Part shown: positions 44,542 to 53,271 of the stretch, piece after piece | Numbering within the stretch: position 1 is the first letter of the stretch | Layout of the letters: each line of letters opens with the position of its first letter | Assembly (NCBI GenBank): GCA_002839445.1 | Contig: PGYB01000015.1 | Location: forward strand, 25,097-89,096 | Origin: Candidatus Riflebacteria bacterium HGW-Riflebacteria-1 | GTDB lineage: Bacteria > Muiribacteriota > Ozemobacteria > Ozemobacterales > Ozemobacteraceae | Direction of reading: 5' to 3' | Length of the DNA stretch: 64,000 bases | Position numbers and translations under genes: made by a program | The notes under the pieces: generated by a model | The model's database searches: none | The model's input: only the letters and a program-made list of their open reading frames with translations | What the model was told of the DNA's origin: nothing

Positions 44542-46675
44542 AATATTCCTCCTCCTGCGACAATTGATAACGGTAAGCTGTCTTTTCACTCCATTTTTTG
44601 CGGTCATTGTAAGGATCATGTGCCGGCTCAAAAGTTATAGATTTTTCATTTGCCTTCATGTTTGAAGTGTCGATGTAACGGGCCGCCAGACCGCCTTTAA
44701 TGTTAAAGCCATTGGTGGCCCGAAATTGTCCCATCAGACAAATCAGATGCGCTTCGATGGGTCTGTTAGATTCAACAATGATGTCTTTCAGAGAAACTAT
44801 TGTGACGGGATAGGGATACCGTGATTTCACTGCGGATTTGATGATAACGTTACCGCCACAGATAATCATTCCCGGACTGGTTATCTGAAGATCATCATCG
44901 ATGATTAAATCATCCTGGCCAAGATAAACAATTCCAGGGAGTCTTAGCTGTGAAGTATCTTTATCAAAAAAATCCTCTTTAAGTTCAGCGAAAGATGGAA
45001 ATACTGCGGTTATCTTGGCTTGAAACTCCTTGCAGCCAGCAATATCAGCAAGTTCGCCACTGTAAAGGATTGTATTATCTATGCCAAATGAGCCATTTGC
45101 CTTAAACAGAGAGTCTCGATTGCCGATCCAGGGGCTGGTAGTAGGAGAAATATTGCCATCGATCATTTGTGGGAGGGGAATATCATAATCTTTTGACTTT
45201 GGTCTCAACATGGTCCCACTTTCACGCACTCTCAAAAAAATGTAATCAAGCGCATCAAGATAAGGCCTGCTGGCAATCTCGGTCATGATTTGCGAGTAAT
45301 CAGGATAAACAGAAGATGCATTATTTCGATCAGGAAACTGCAGAACGCGAGCAAAACCAGCCATGTTTGGATCATCTGGCAAACTCGGCCTGAATGCCGC
45401 CGTAAAATCTGCCTGGCTAAAAAAACCTGGTATAAGAACATTCGAATACTTATGTTCGCCATTTTTCCCGGCGTTCTGAAAGACAACATCCATGCCCCGC
45501 AAAATCAGATACTGCATATAAACTGGTCCAAACACCAGAGTTGGTGAAAATTTGGTGCCGGTCCCAAATAGCCTCAGCAAAGAGATTTTGGGAGGAGCAT
45601 TTGGAAAAAGATAGCGAAGGTAGAGAATATCACTGGGCTTTTTCCGGACCTCACCATCTTCAGATAGCGTTTCATAATCTGTTTTCATCCCCTGAAATTT
45701 TTGCCACATACGTTCAATTACTTCACCCGTAGGAGCTTTTGCCGGAAAAATATTTGCCAGACTCTTCTGCTCGTACATCCCGACGCGAAGCAGCAGTCTG
45801 TCGTCAAATTCACTGTAGTCACCGCCCCCTGACAGGTTAAGAGTCCATGGGGCCGTCGTTGCAGAATTCAAAAATACCCATCCGGAATTTTGCACGAGCT
45901 TTGCAAAGTTGCCATCTGCGACCAGTGACAGATCAAATCCTTGCGTACTCGGCTTGATTACAGGGTATGAAAGATTTTTAGCTTCATCAAATCCCTGATT
46001 GTTCAAGATGATTGGCGAGCCGTTATCAAAGGCGAAAGTCGCGGTTTTTCTTTCAAGAACATTCAAGTCCTGTCCATTCAACATTTCCCGTATAAAAAGC
46101 GTAAATTTTGACAGAACCGGATGAACGATCATGACAACCTTAAAACCTTTTCTGATACGAACTTTACGGCTTGCTTTGCCAACTTTTCCGATAGAAGTAA
46201 ACTCTATTACTCCAGACTTCTCGACTGGATCCTGTTGAAAGCCTTTCAGTTTATCAGGCACGGCTATGCGGGTTACATCATAGATTCTCATCTTCACCGC
46301 AAGTTCGCCATTCAATTCGTTATCTACATAGTCCAGCAACTCCGCCGGGTATTGAAGTTCAAATTCACCGCCCGCTGTAGAATTACCGAAAAGTGCTTCA
46401 CAAATAGGGTTATTAAGCTCATACGAACCGCTGGCATACTTGGTTACTGCCCAGTCTGCGCCTGCCTTGGCTATGGAAAGAGAGTGAGATGAATCGATAA
46501 AATGGCTGGCAACCATGGTCTGGCCACTCGAAAGAAAGCTCATGACAAAAAAATACAGAGTCAGAACTGCCATTGCGCCAAAAACAAGCGGCAGAACAAA
46601 TCCCTTTCTGAGTCGCCAGAAATTCGCACTCCCTTTCAGGAAGACATTTGCAATATCAAAGCGCTTTCGCATCAT
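44522..46675 (-). CDS. PilX-like pilus assembly protein, large
   Basis: 717 residues. The N-terminus LRKGFVLPLVFGAMAVLTLYFFVMSFLSSG resembles PilX/GspK-type segments, followed by the helical DSSHSLSIAKAGADWAVTKYASG region; the rest is a large secreted body that ends TYRYQLSQEEEYYVEGGN-like. Residues such as VYLGQDDLIIDDDLQITSPGMIICGG suggest a parallel beta stretch. It is the counterpart of the protein at 30321 and the third gene of the sigma operon, 37 bases after the anti-sigma gene. Confidence 0.75.
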   Translation of the reverse strand: MMRKRFDIANVFLKGSANFWRLRKGFVLPLVFGAMAVLTLYFFVMSFLSSGQTMVASHFIDSSHSLSIAKAGADWAVTKYASGSYELNNPICEALFGNSTAGGEFELQYPAELLDYVDNELNGELAVKMRIYDVTRIAVPDKLKGFQQDPVEKSGVIEFTSIGKVGKASRKVRIRKGFKVVMIVHPVLSKFTLFIREMLNGQDLNVLERKTATFAFDNGSPIILNNQGFDEAKNLSYPVIKPSTQGFDLSLVADGNFAKLVQNSGWVFLNSATTAPWTLNLSGGGDYSEFDDRLLLRVGMYEQKSLANIFPAKAPTGEVIERMWQKFQGMKTDYETLSEDGEVRKKPSDILYLRYLFPNAPPKISLLRLFGTGTKFSPTLVFGPVYMQYLILRGMDVVFQNAGKNGEHKYSNVLIPGFFSQADFTAAFRPSLPDDPNMAGFARVLQFPDRNNASSVYPDYSQIMTEIASRPYLDALDYIFLRVRESGTMLRPKSKDYDIPLPQMIDGNISPTTSPWIGNRDSLFKANGSFGIDNTILYSGELADIAGCKEFQAKITAVFPSFAELKEDFFDKDTSQLRLPGIVYLGQDDLIIDDDLQITSPGMIICGGNVIIKSAVKSRYPYPVTIVSLKDIIVESNRPIEAHLICLMGQFRATNGFNIKGGLAARYIDTSNMKANEKSITFEPAHDPYNDRKKWSEKTAYRYQLSQEEEYYVEGGN

Positions 46676-46712
46676 TTTTCATTTCCACTTTTAGAGCTGG
46701 TCACGAATGGGT

Positions 46713-47819
46713 TTAATCGTAAAAACCTTCTCTCCCGATAAAATCTGGTTCTTCATCTTCTGAGGCTTCATTGGCACCACTTTCCGCCTCGTCTTCTTCC
46801 GTTGTTCCTTCTTCATTCTCATTCTCATTCTCATTTTCACGTTCAATTTGACTTCCCTGCAGCGGCACCTCAACTGGTTCATCGTTATCATCAGGGAGGG
46901 AAATCTGAGACTGAGATTCAGAAGCAACCGGCTCAGCAGGTTCTTTTCCCGGCTTTTCTTCAGGAGCGACCCGAGGCGCCGGTTCGGCATAGACCCAGGT
47001 ATTTTCGGTAAGACGCACGCGCTTGCCGGTTTGCAGACGAATAGTTGTCTGCGAAGCGTTGTCTGGAATAATATCTGCAGCGCCTTCGACCAGCAAAATT
47101 TCTGAACGCGACGGTTGAATGTCAAATTGAATCTCTGTGCCGCGAATAGCAAGCACAGCGCATGGGACTCGCACTTTCATAATACCTGCAAGATTCTTGA
47201 ATTTGGCGTTGAACTTGCCGGTTTCCACATTGAGCCCATCTTTCAATACTTTCATCTGACCAATCCCGGTCAAAAAGACTTTGCCGCCATTCTGATATTT
47301 AAGTTCAACAGGTTCAGAAGAAGTATTGAATTTTATTGCTGATTCCTGGGAAAGAGCCTGCTCAGATATTAAAGCAATACTTTCTCCCTTTCCGCCTGCA
47401 GAAAGAATGGTGGCAGAGCCTTTTATAACAGCGAAAGAACTTGTTTCTGGCGACAAGGGAACGGGGGGCTGGCGAAATAGCAGGGAAGATCCAAGGAAAA
47501 GCACCAGAATAAACGCTGCCAATGCAAATGCCCATTTCAGGTTCATCCAGAAAGGTGTAGACATCTTTGTCATGTTGCGTGGATCAGACCTCTGAGATTC
47601 AGCCAGAGCGTTTTTCTGAAATGTTTTCATAAATTCTCCTGTTTCACTTGCGGAAAGAGATCGAAAACCATTATCCCGGGGAAGATCGCGAAAATATGTC
47701 ACAAGTTGGCGGCAATCCGGGCAGGAATTGATGTGTTCGGAAAGAGAAACTGGAATTTTTGTTAAATCAGGAGGTGGATCCTTTTCAAGAAACTCATTCA
47801 CTTTGTTGCAAAGTTTCAT
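46713..47819 (-). CDS. Anti-sigma factor with zinc-finger and FecR domains
   Basis: 368 residues, AAGGAGG before the ATG. Residues 25-42 hold a His29-x3-Cys33-x2-Cys36 zinc-associated anti-sigma motif, a transmembrane helix covers about 94-115, and a FecR-type domain follows (about 125-265: KGSATILSAGGKG, LKYQNGGKVFLTG, VPCAVLAIRGTEIQFDI). It should hold the ECF sigma factor at the inner membrane and release it on a periplasmic signal. The C-terminal ~100 residues are disordered and very acidic, with an Asn-Glu run. It overlaps the sigma gene by 26 bases. Confidence 0.9.
   Translation of the reverse strand: MKLCNKVNEFLEKDPPPDLTKIPVSLSEHINSCPDCRQLVTYFRDLPRDNGFRSLSASETGEFMKTFQKNALAESQRSDPRNMTKMSTPFWMNLKWAFALAAFILVLFLGSSLLFRQPPVPLSPETSSFAVIKGSATILSAGGKGESIALISEQALSQESAIKFNTSSEPVELKYQNGGKVFLTGIGQMKVLKDGLNVETGKFNAKFKNLAGIMKVRVPCAVLAIRGTEIQFDIQPSRSEILLVEGAADIIPDNASQTTIRLQTGKRVRLTENTWVYAEPAPRVAPEEKPGKEPAEPVASESQSQISLPDDNDEPVEVPLQGSQIERENENENENEEGTTEEDEAESGANEASEDEEPDFIGREGFYD
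46814..46837 (-). repeat. Hexanucleotide repeat in the anti-sigma gene
   Basis: CATTCT three times plus CATTTT on the plus strand, encoding an Asn-Glu repeat in the acidic tail. Length changes of one unit keep the frame. Confidence 0.85.
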
Positions 47820-48321
47820 TGGCCACCTCCTTCCTGATAGCTAGAACAGCTCTCGAGACGATTTTTCGCAAGGCCTCTTGCGACTTGCCGGTAATCCGGC
47901 TCATTTCATCGTAGGGGATCTGTTCAACATACCGCATGTAGACAATTTCCCTCTGATTAACAGGCAGTCTGGAAAAAGCGGGAAGTCCTTCGGGCCAAAC
48001 ATCATCTTCAGATCCGGCAGTATTCTCAGTATCGCTTGTCCTGGCTACAGCTTGCTCTATCTGCGCTCCCGTATATTTCACAGCCGGGGCCCTGCGTTTA
48101 TAGCGGTCAATAACCATGTTTCTGGCGATTTTCATGACCCAGGCCCGAAATGAATTTTTCAGCTGCGGGTCAAATTGCTGCCACGCCTTTAAAAAAACAT
48201 CCTGGGCAATATCGCTGGCATCTTCATTTCCACGCGTCAGGAAGCTTACGTATCTGATAACACTGTTCAAATGAGTCTTTACCAGAACTGAGAATTCAGT
48301 CAGATGCTCCTGAGAGGTCAT
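47794..48321 (-). CDS. ECF-type RNA polymerase sigma factor
   Basis: 175 residues. Region 2 (about 12-75) includes NEDASDIAQDVFLKAWQQF and FRAWVMKIARNMVIDRYKRR; region 4 (about 115-165) includes LPVNQREIVYMRYVEQIPYDEMSRITGKSQEALRKIVSRA. There is no region 3 or 1.1, as in the extracytoplasmic-function group. AAGGTGG lies upstream of the ATG. It heads an operon with the anti-sigma, PilX-like, pilin and OmpA genes, and its own leader carries the promoter motif shared by three other operons. Confidence 0.94.
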   Translation of the reverse strand: MTSQEHLTEFSVLVKTHLNSVIRYVSFLTRGNEDASDIAQDVFLKAWQQFDPQLKNSFRAWVMKIARNMVIDRYKRRAPAVKYTGAQIEQAVARTSDTENTAGSEDDVWPEGLPAFSRLPVNQREIVYMRYVEQIPYDEMSRITGKSQEALRKIVSRAVLAIRKEVANETLQQSE

Positions 48322-48885
48322 GCCCGAACCACCTTACCACGATAAAAATGCAAATAGTATAAATAATTCTGAGTCCCAATCGCTTCAATAATGCGTTGTT
48401 GCATACTTCAAACCACAATCATTCTCAAACACCAGGCCAGGCATCCGACAGAAAGAACAACACTTTGAGCAATACAAACATGAAGTTCATATTCCAATCC
48501 CTTTGCCAGCACTTACTACGAAATAATGTCAGTATTTGTGACACCTGAATATCTTCTAAAAACAACAGCCCTTTGCGAAGCTCTTTGAGGGGGGGGCGAG
48601 TTGTCTACGCCTCGTATAAAGACCCTGCTGGTGCATTTCGCCATGAATCATGCATTTATCAAGAGATCGTAACTTTTGTAAAGAATGCAATCCTGTATCA
48701 ATGCTTATCTGTTATTCGCTGAAGATACTACCCTCACTTTTTTGAGTCAAGTAAAGCTAAAATTACTTATTCAATATCTAAAGACAACTGAATAGCTACT
48801 CTATATGAGGGAAAAGGGAACAAATACTGAAGCTTCTTCGCGAGTTGCTTGAGAAAACAAGTGCCTCTCAGCGAATACGTCTGCT
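48322..48885. other. Intergenic region upstream of the sigma operon
   Basis: 564 bases, A/T-rich. It holds the ECF-type promoter (48517-48543), a ~190-base leader before the sigma gene, and a run of eight G at 48589-48596. I see no gene or RNA gene in it. Confidence 0.6.
48517..48543 (-). promoter_or_regulatory. ECF-type promoter, probably autoregulatory
   Basis: On the minus strand TGTCACA (48537-48543), 16-base spacer, CGTA (48517-48520). The same boxes occur at 33747, 32857 and 42220. TGTCACA with a CGT-type -10 is a known style of ECF promoter. Confidence 0.65.
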
Positions 48886-51318
48886 CTAAGCTTTCGCCGA
48901 ACGCTCCAGCAAAAGAACTGTGTAATCATCAGGCTGAGGTTGCCCGGTCAGGAATGAAGGATGATGATCCAGAATGTCAACGCAGGCTTCGGTAATCGGA
49001 ATAAGCGGTCGAGTATCCAGGTATGACTGCAGAACCGCGATCTTCGTCTCGTTTTCCACGTCGTCTCCAAGCGATTCACACAAGCCATCAGTATAGAACA
49101 GCCAGCGCTCGCCAGGATGGATTTCAACGGGAGTTCCAGGGGAAGTTGTATGTTTCTTTACACCCAGCGGTGGCGCAATTAGGCATTGCTGCTGCGACCA
49201 GGCACCACCCAGCACTCTCCGGAACGGAAACACATGACCACGATGGTAAATCATTCCGGTGTGCTCAAGGGTATCGATAACCATGAATTGTGCTGTAACC
49301 ATAAGCCTTTTCCCCTGGCTGTTCAACAGCGTATCATTGATCGTATTGGCAAGTTTTTCGATCGAAAACCCTTCTAGCTCTCTCTGAAGAACAGATGTCT
49401 TTACGATCGTCATCCCAAGCGCGGCAGGAACGCCGTGGCCCATGACATCAGCAATTAAAACTACCAGGTATCTATTTTCGACGACAAAGTAATCAAAATA
49501 ATCACCACCAAGCTGGGTAGCCGGGCGGGAATTGCCGGCGACCATGTAGCCATTTAATTCAAGCGGCTTCTGAGGTAAAAAATTTGCCTGAACCTGCCGT
49601 GCAAGTGAGACCTCGCATGCCATCTCATAGAGTCTGGCATTTTCAAGGGCTGTGCAGCATATTCCGAGAAGGGTTGTCCAGAAATATTCGCTTTGCCAGC
49701 TCTTTTTCAAGGCTCCCGATTCGTGCAGACAAATCGCTCCCCAGCACGAATTGCCGACAAGAAGAGGCAGATAAGTTGAATACAATGTTGAACCAGAGAC
49801 AGTCACCTGCTTCTTCCCGTCAAAAACGGATTTCAGGCATGCGGCGAGCTCATCGCGATATTCCTGAATATACGCATCGCCCCTGACACCGGCGACTTGT
49901 CCAAGAGGTTGCGACTGACCGGTTTTCGGCTCAAAATAGACAAGAAGGCCGGCATCGGCACCGCGCAGCTCACAAAGTCTGGCAATAATTTCATTCGACA
50001 GAATGCTGGTTTCGAGAATAGCCGGAAATCTGGTCCCGGCAGTGTGTAGAACCATAAGCTCAGTTACTTTCTGGTCGAGTTTTACATTCTGTTCGATCAG
50101 ATTGGTGTTTGCCTGCTTCAAATTGAAGATCAGCTGCACAAACCTGACAACAACATACTGCATTACTGACATCAACAGAGGAACCGTCATCGGCAGAACC
50201 AACTGTTGTCCGGAAAAAACCATGAAACAGAAAGCTGAATATGCGGTCAGCAAAATACCGAATATTGTTGTAGAAAGCACGAACACGCCTTCCCAACAAA
50301 GAATACAAAAGGTTACAAATGCAAAAATCGCGATAATTACGATCTGGGCTGCCATTGAAGGGGGAATAATGAAATTCGATGCCAGTATGTTTTCGAGAAG
50401 ATTCGCGTGAACCACAACTCCTGGTTTTAAGCCATGCGGTGTAAGCTTGAGATCGCCAAGGCCAACAGCAGAAGGGCCAATAAGAACAACAGCATCACGA
50501 AAATCTTCCGGATTGAACTTTTTCTCGATGATATCTGCAAACGAATATGTCAGAAAAGGCTCCTGATATCTGGTGCCCAGGTAATTGATGTAAACCGCCT
50601 TACCGTTGCCCGCGTGCCATGAGTTTTTAACCGGTTTCCAAGGGGGAAGATCAATTAGAGGAAGCGCCCGGCCACAAAATGTCATGCCCTGGTCGTTGAT
50701 AATGAACTGCTGACGATTTACCTGCTCGGCAATTGCCATTGAATAAGCCGGAATCCAGTGATCTTCGAATCGGTGCGCCAAAAAAGTTTTCTGTATTACG
50801 CCGTCTGGATTCAGGTAATCGAAGTCAGCATTGATATAACCAAAACCTGCGGCGGCTTCTGCAAGAGCCTGAAACGGCAGTCGAACTTCTTCAATCAAAA
50901 TTGGCGAAGATGCGAGATTTTCGTACACCTGCACTTCAGATAATACGAGAGGCAAAATTACTTTGCCGTATTTGCGACAACTCGCGACGAATTCTTCGTC
51001 ACCCTTTGAGTCTGCGGTAGAGTTGTCTTCAAATACCACATCAAATGCAATAGCTTCTGCTCCGACGCCGGCCAGCTGGTCGATGACCGAAGCATACAGC
51101 GCACGTGAAAGTGGCCAGGTTCCAAGGCGAGTCAAGCATTCATCGGTAATTAGAATCAGAACAATCTTTGTCTTTAATTTCGTCGTCGGACGCGCGCGAA
51201 AGCGCCAGTCCAGCGTCCGGTTTTCGAGGCCGTCAAAAAAGCCGTACAGCAGAATAATCACAAAAATGGCGAAAAAAAGGGCAGCTATGAAGGCCTCTAT
51301 CAGGCGAAGATTTTTCAC
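48886..51318 (-). CDS. CHASE2 sensor - GAF-like - SpoIIE (PP2C) phosphatase
   Basis: 810 residues. An N-terminal transmembrane helix, a periplasmic CHASE2 domain (about 30-315: LDWRFRAR, WPLSRALYASVIDQLAGVGAEAIAFDVVFEDNS, VVLIGPSAVGLGD, VVVHANLLENIL) and three helices (about 325-400) come first. A GAF-like domain (about 420-560) and a PP2C/SpoIIE phosphatase (about 585-808: GGDYFDYF, LIADVMGHGVPAAL, FYTDGLCES, DDYTVLLL) follow, with the metal-binding aspartates present. It should turn an envelope signal into dephosphorylation of a cytoplasmic anti-anti-sigma-type protein. No partner is adjacent. Confidence 0.92.
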   Translation of the reverse strand: MKNLRLIEAFIAALFFAIFVIILLYGFFDGLENRTLDWRFRARPTTKLKTKIVLILITDECLTRLGTWPLSRALYASVIDQLAGVGAEAIAFDVVFEDNSTADSKGDEEFVASCRKYGKVILPLVLSEVQVYENLASSPILIEEVRLPFQALAEAAAGFGYINADFDYLNPDGVIQKTFLAHRFEDHWIPAYSMAIAEQVNRQQFIINDQGMTFCGRALPLIDLPPWKPVKNSWHAGNGKAVYINYLGTRYQEPFLTYSFADIIEKKFNPEDFRDAVVLIGPSAVGLGDLKLTPHGLKPGVVVHANLLENILASNFIIPPSMAAQIVIIAIFAFVTFCILCWEGVFVLSTTIFGILLTAYSAFCFMVFSGQQLVLPMTVPLLMSVMQYVVVRFVQLIFNLKQANTNLIEQNVKLDQKVTELMVLHTAGTRFPAILETSILSNEIIARLCELRGADAGLLVYFEPKTGQSQPLGQVAGVRGDAYIQEYRDELAACLKSVFDGKKQVTVSGSTLYSTYLPLLVGNSCWGAICLHESGALKKSWQSEYFWTTLLGICCTALENARLYEMACEVSLARQVQANFLPQKPLELNGYMVAGNSRPATQLGGDYFDYFVVENRYLVVLIADVMGHGVPAALGMTIVKTSVLQRELEGFSIEKLANTINDTLLNSQGKRLMVTAQFMVIDTLEHTGMIYHRGHVFPFRRVLGGAWSQQQCLIAPPLGVKKHTTSPGTPVEIHPGERWLFYTDGLCESLGDDVENETKIAVLQSYLDTRPLIPITEACVDILDHHPSFLTGQPQPDDYTVLLLERSAKA

Positions 51319-51703
51319 ATAAACATCTCAAACGAATGACGTGACAACTTCAATCTATCTTAACCGGTGCCGCCAACTTATCACTTCATAATTTAAAAAG
51401 CAACGCCAGCCAGTGTGAATCGTTTCTCCATCTTTTCATAAACGCCTGGCACTCAAAATAATGGCTGTAATAGCCGTTTTAGCCAAAGAAAGGAGCCTCG
51501 GAGTTTTAACTGCGCCAGTCTTTTGTAAAAGATGATTTTAATAATACCACCCGCATCTCTTTTCATGTGGCTACTTGTCGGTACGACTCATGCAAAATTA
51601 CTATGCAATTCAATGCTTATAGATGGCTAACAGAAACGATTGTGCGAGTTTTTCGCTTGTCTTTCGGCTGCATTTCACAGTCGGCTTTGCCGTAAAAATC
51701 TTG
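51319..51703. other. Intergenic region, nothing recognised
   Basis: 385 bases between the phosphatase start and the rex promoter. Open frames here lack ribosome sites. A small stem (GGCT-GTAAT-AGCC) near 51463 is followed by GTTTT but is too weak to call. Confidence 0.5.
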
Positions 51704-51721
51704 CTGCGAAATTTTTCACAA
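51704..51721 (+). promoter_or_regulatory. Candidate Rex operator 1
   Basis: CTGCGAA-ATTT-TTCACAA matches 12 of 14 fixed positions of the Rex site TTGTGAA-N4-TTCACAA and ends five bases before the -35 box. Confidence 0.65.
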
Positions 51722-51726
51722 AGATC

Positions 51727-51755
51727 TTGACGTTTTAAAAGTTTAGTCTTATATT
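51727..51755 (+). promoter_or_regulatory. Sigma-70-type promoter of the rex-hyd operon
   Basis: TTGACG (51727-51732), 17-base spacer, TATATT (51750-51755). It predicts a start near 51762 and a ~230-base leader before the 38-aa ORF. Confidence 0.7.
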
Positions 51756-51793
51756 GATAGTGTAATCGAGAAAAATTTATCGATAAAAAAATA

Positions 51794-51811
51794 TTGTTAA
51801 AAATTTCTCAA
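51794..51811 (+). promoter_or_regulatory. Candidate Rex operator 2
   Basis: TTGTTAA-AAAT-TTCTCAA matches 12 of 14 fixed positions of TTGTGAA-N4-TTCACAA and equally of the TTGTTAA-N4-TTAACAA variant. It lies just downstream of the predicted transcription start. Confidence 0.55.
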
Positions 51812-51989
51812 TGTTTTCGAGGTTTGGCAAAATTTCTCTCAGTTTCTCGAAATACTGCAAAACGACTCCAGGCTTAGGATGTCTGGCGAAACTGTTGAAG
51901 GCTGCCAAAACCTGCCGGCGGGTCTCAAGGCCTGCCGAAACCGCCGGTAGTCAGAGAAGACATTTATAACAGCTGAAGGAGACGGTAAG

Positions 51990-52106
51990 ATGTGCGAAAT
52001 GCTCCTAAATATCCCTGTCAAAAGTTACATAGTGCATGACCGTATTCAAATATCTTCAGCAGAAAGCATTTCAACGCAAATACAACTGGGAGGCGCCAAT
52101 AAATGA
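51990..52106 (+). CDS. 38-aa leader ORF coupled to rex
   Basis: A short frame begins at ATG 51990 with AAGGAG 8 bases upstream and ends in TGA overlapping the rex ATG (ATGA), the same coupling used by rex, hydC and hydB. The peptide (MCEMLLNIPVKSYIVHDRIQ...GGANK) has one cysteine and no known match that I can name. The rex start itself has only a moderate ribosome site (GGGAGG 10 bases upstream), so translation of the leader may help rex translation. It could be a real small protein or only a coupling device. Confidence 0.5.
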   Translation: MCEMLLNIPVKSYIVHDRIQISSAESISTQIQLGGANK

Positions 52107-52774
52107 TCAGTAAGCCGGAACTCAGCATTCCTGAACCAACTTTGCGCCGCCTGCCGCGCTACTATAACTACCTCAAAGAACTGCTCAAGGTTGGTCGCGA
52201 GATTGTTTCATGCACCCATATCGGTAAAGATCTCGATCTTGACCCGCCGCAGATTCGCAAGGATCTTGCTTTCACCGGCATCCGGGGAGTTCCGAAGGTC
52301 GGTTATCAGGTCGAAGTTCTGCTGAAAAGCATTGAAGACTTTTTTGGCTGGAACAATATCGACGAAGCCTTTCTGGTTGGCGCCGGCAACATGGGGCGCG
52401 CCCTTATCGGTTACCAGGGTTTCAGCCGCTATGGTTTCAAGATTATCGCTGCTTTCGATAACGCACCCGAAATTATTGGCCAGACAATCAACGGGGTAGA
52501 AGTGCTTCCGTTGAGCAAGATCAAAAGTTTGTGCAAACGCATGAACGTGAAAATCGGCGTAATCGCCACTCCAGCCCATGCCGCTCAGGAAGTAGCCGAA
52601 ATGATGATCGCGGGCGGTATCAGAGGTATCTGGAACTTCGCTCCCGCGGAGATTCGCGCACCAGAAGGGGTAATAGTGCAGAACGAGAACCTGGCAACAG
52701 GACTCGCTGTGCTTTGTAAGAAACTGCAGATGCTCCAGCAGTCAGGCAAATTCAGACAGGAGGTCGAGAAATGA
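52103..52774 (+). CDS. rex: Redox-sensing transcriptional repressor Rex
   Basis: 223 residues. The N-terminal winged helix (about 1-80) has TLRRLPRYYNYLKELL and DLDPPQIRKDLAFTG, the DNA-recognition region of Rex. The Rossmann domain has the NADH loop VGAGNMGRAL and ends with the swapped helix LCKKLQMLQQ. Rex leaves DNA when the NADH/NAD+ ratio rises. It starts the rex-hydC-hydB-hydA operon, and two candidate operators lie in its promoter, so it probably represses itself and the hydrogenase until reducing power is in excess. Confidence 0.95.
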   Translation: MISKPELSIPEPTLRRLPRYYNYLKELLKVGREIVSCTHIGKDLDLDPPQIRKDLAFTGIRGVPKVGYQVEVLLKSIEDFFGWNNIDEAFLVGAGNMGRALIGYQGFSRYGFKIIAAFDNAPEIIGQTINGVEVLPLSKIKSLCKRMNVKIGVIATPAHAAQEVAEMMIAGGIRGIWNFAPAEIRAPEGVIVQNENLATGLAVLCKKLQMLQQSGKFRQEVEK

Positions 52775-53271
52775 CCAGTCAGCCGCACACCGTGATGAGA
52801 AAGTTCGAAAAAGTCTGCGAAATTATCGAGCTAAACAACAATGACTGTTCCAGGTTGATCCCGATTTTACAGGCAGTCCAGGAAGAATACCGCTACCTGC
52901 CCGAAGACGTGATCTGCTATGTCGCCACCGCACTCGGCATACCTTCGGCACAGGTATATGGCGTAGCCACATTTTACTCACACTTCGCCCTCAAACCCAA
53001 GGGCAAATACGTGATCAAAATCTGCGATGGCACCGCCTGCCATGTAAAAAAATCAATCCCGATTCTCGAAGCTCTGCTCAAAAAGCTGAAACTCACACCT
53101 GACAATATGACCACCAGCGACATGCTGTTCACAGTCGAAACCGTTTCGTGTCTGGGCGCCTGCGGCCTGGCACCAGTGCTGGTAATCAACGAAGAAGTTC
53201 ATGGCCTGATGACACCCGAATCTACAGTCACACTCATCGATCAGATTATCGCCCGGGAGGAAGTCAAATGA
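52771..53271 (+). CDS. hydC: NuoE-like subunit of NAD-linked [FeFe] hydrogenase
   Basis: 166 residues; start overlaps the rex stop (ATGA). A helical N-terminal part (LIPILQAVQEEYRYLPEDVI) is followed by a thioredoxin-fold [2Fe-2S] domain with ligands in CDGTACHVK (Cys-x4-Cys) and CLGACGLAP (Cys-x3-Cys). It is the HydC/HndA-type subunit that passes electrons in the cytoplasmic trimeric hydrogenase with the next two genes. Length is normal for the family. Confidence 0.94.
   Translation: MTSQPHTVMRKFEKVCEIIELNNNDCSRLIPILQAVQEEYRYLPEDVICYVATALGIPSAQVYGVATFYSHFALKPKGKYVIKICDGTACHVKKSIPILEALLKKLKLTPDNMTTSDMLFTVETVSCLGACGLAPVLVINEEVHGLMTPESTVTLIDQIIAREEVK

Noticed and set aside
47697..47703. TGTCACA inside the anti-sigma gene
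   Set aside because: Within coding sequence, without a CGTA box and not facing a gene start.
51990..52106. Leader ORF as a CooT-like nickel-binding protein because of the MC start
   Set aside because: Only the first two residues agree and it is much too short.
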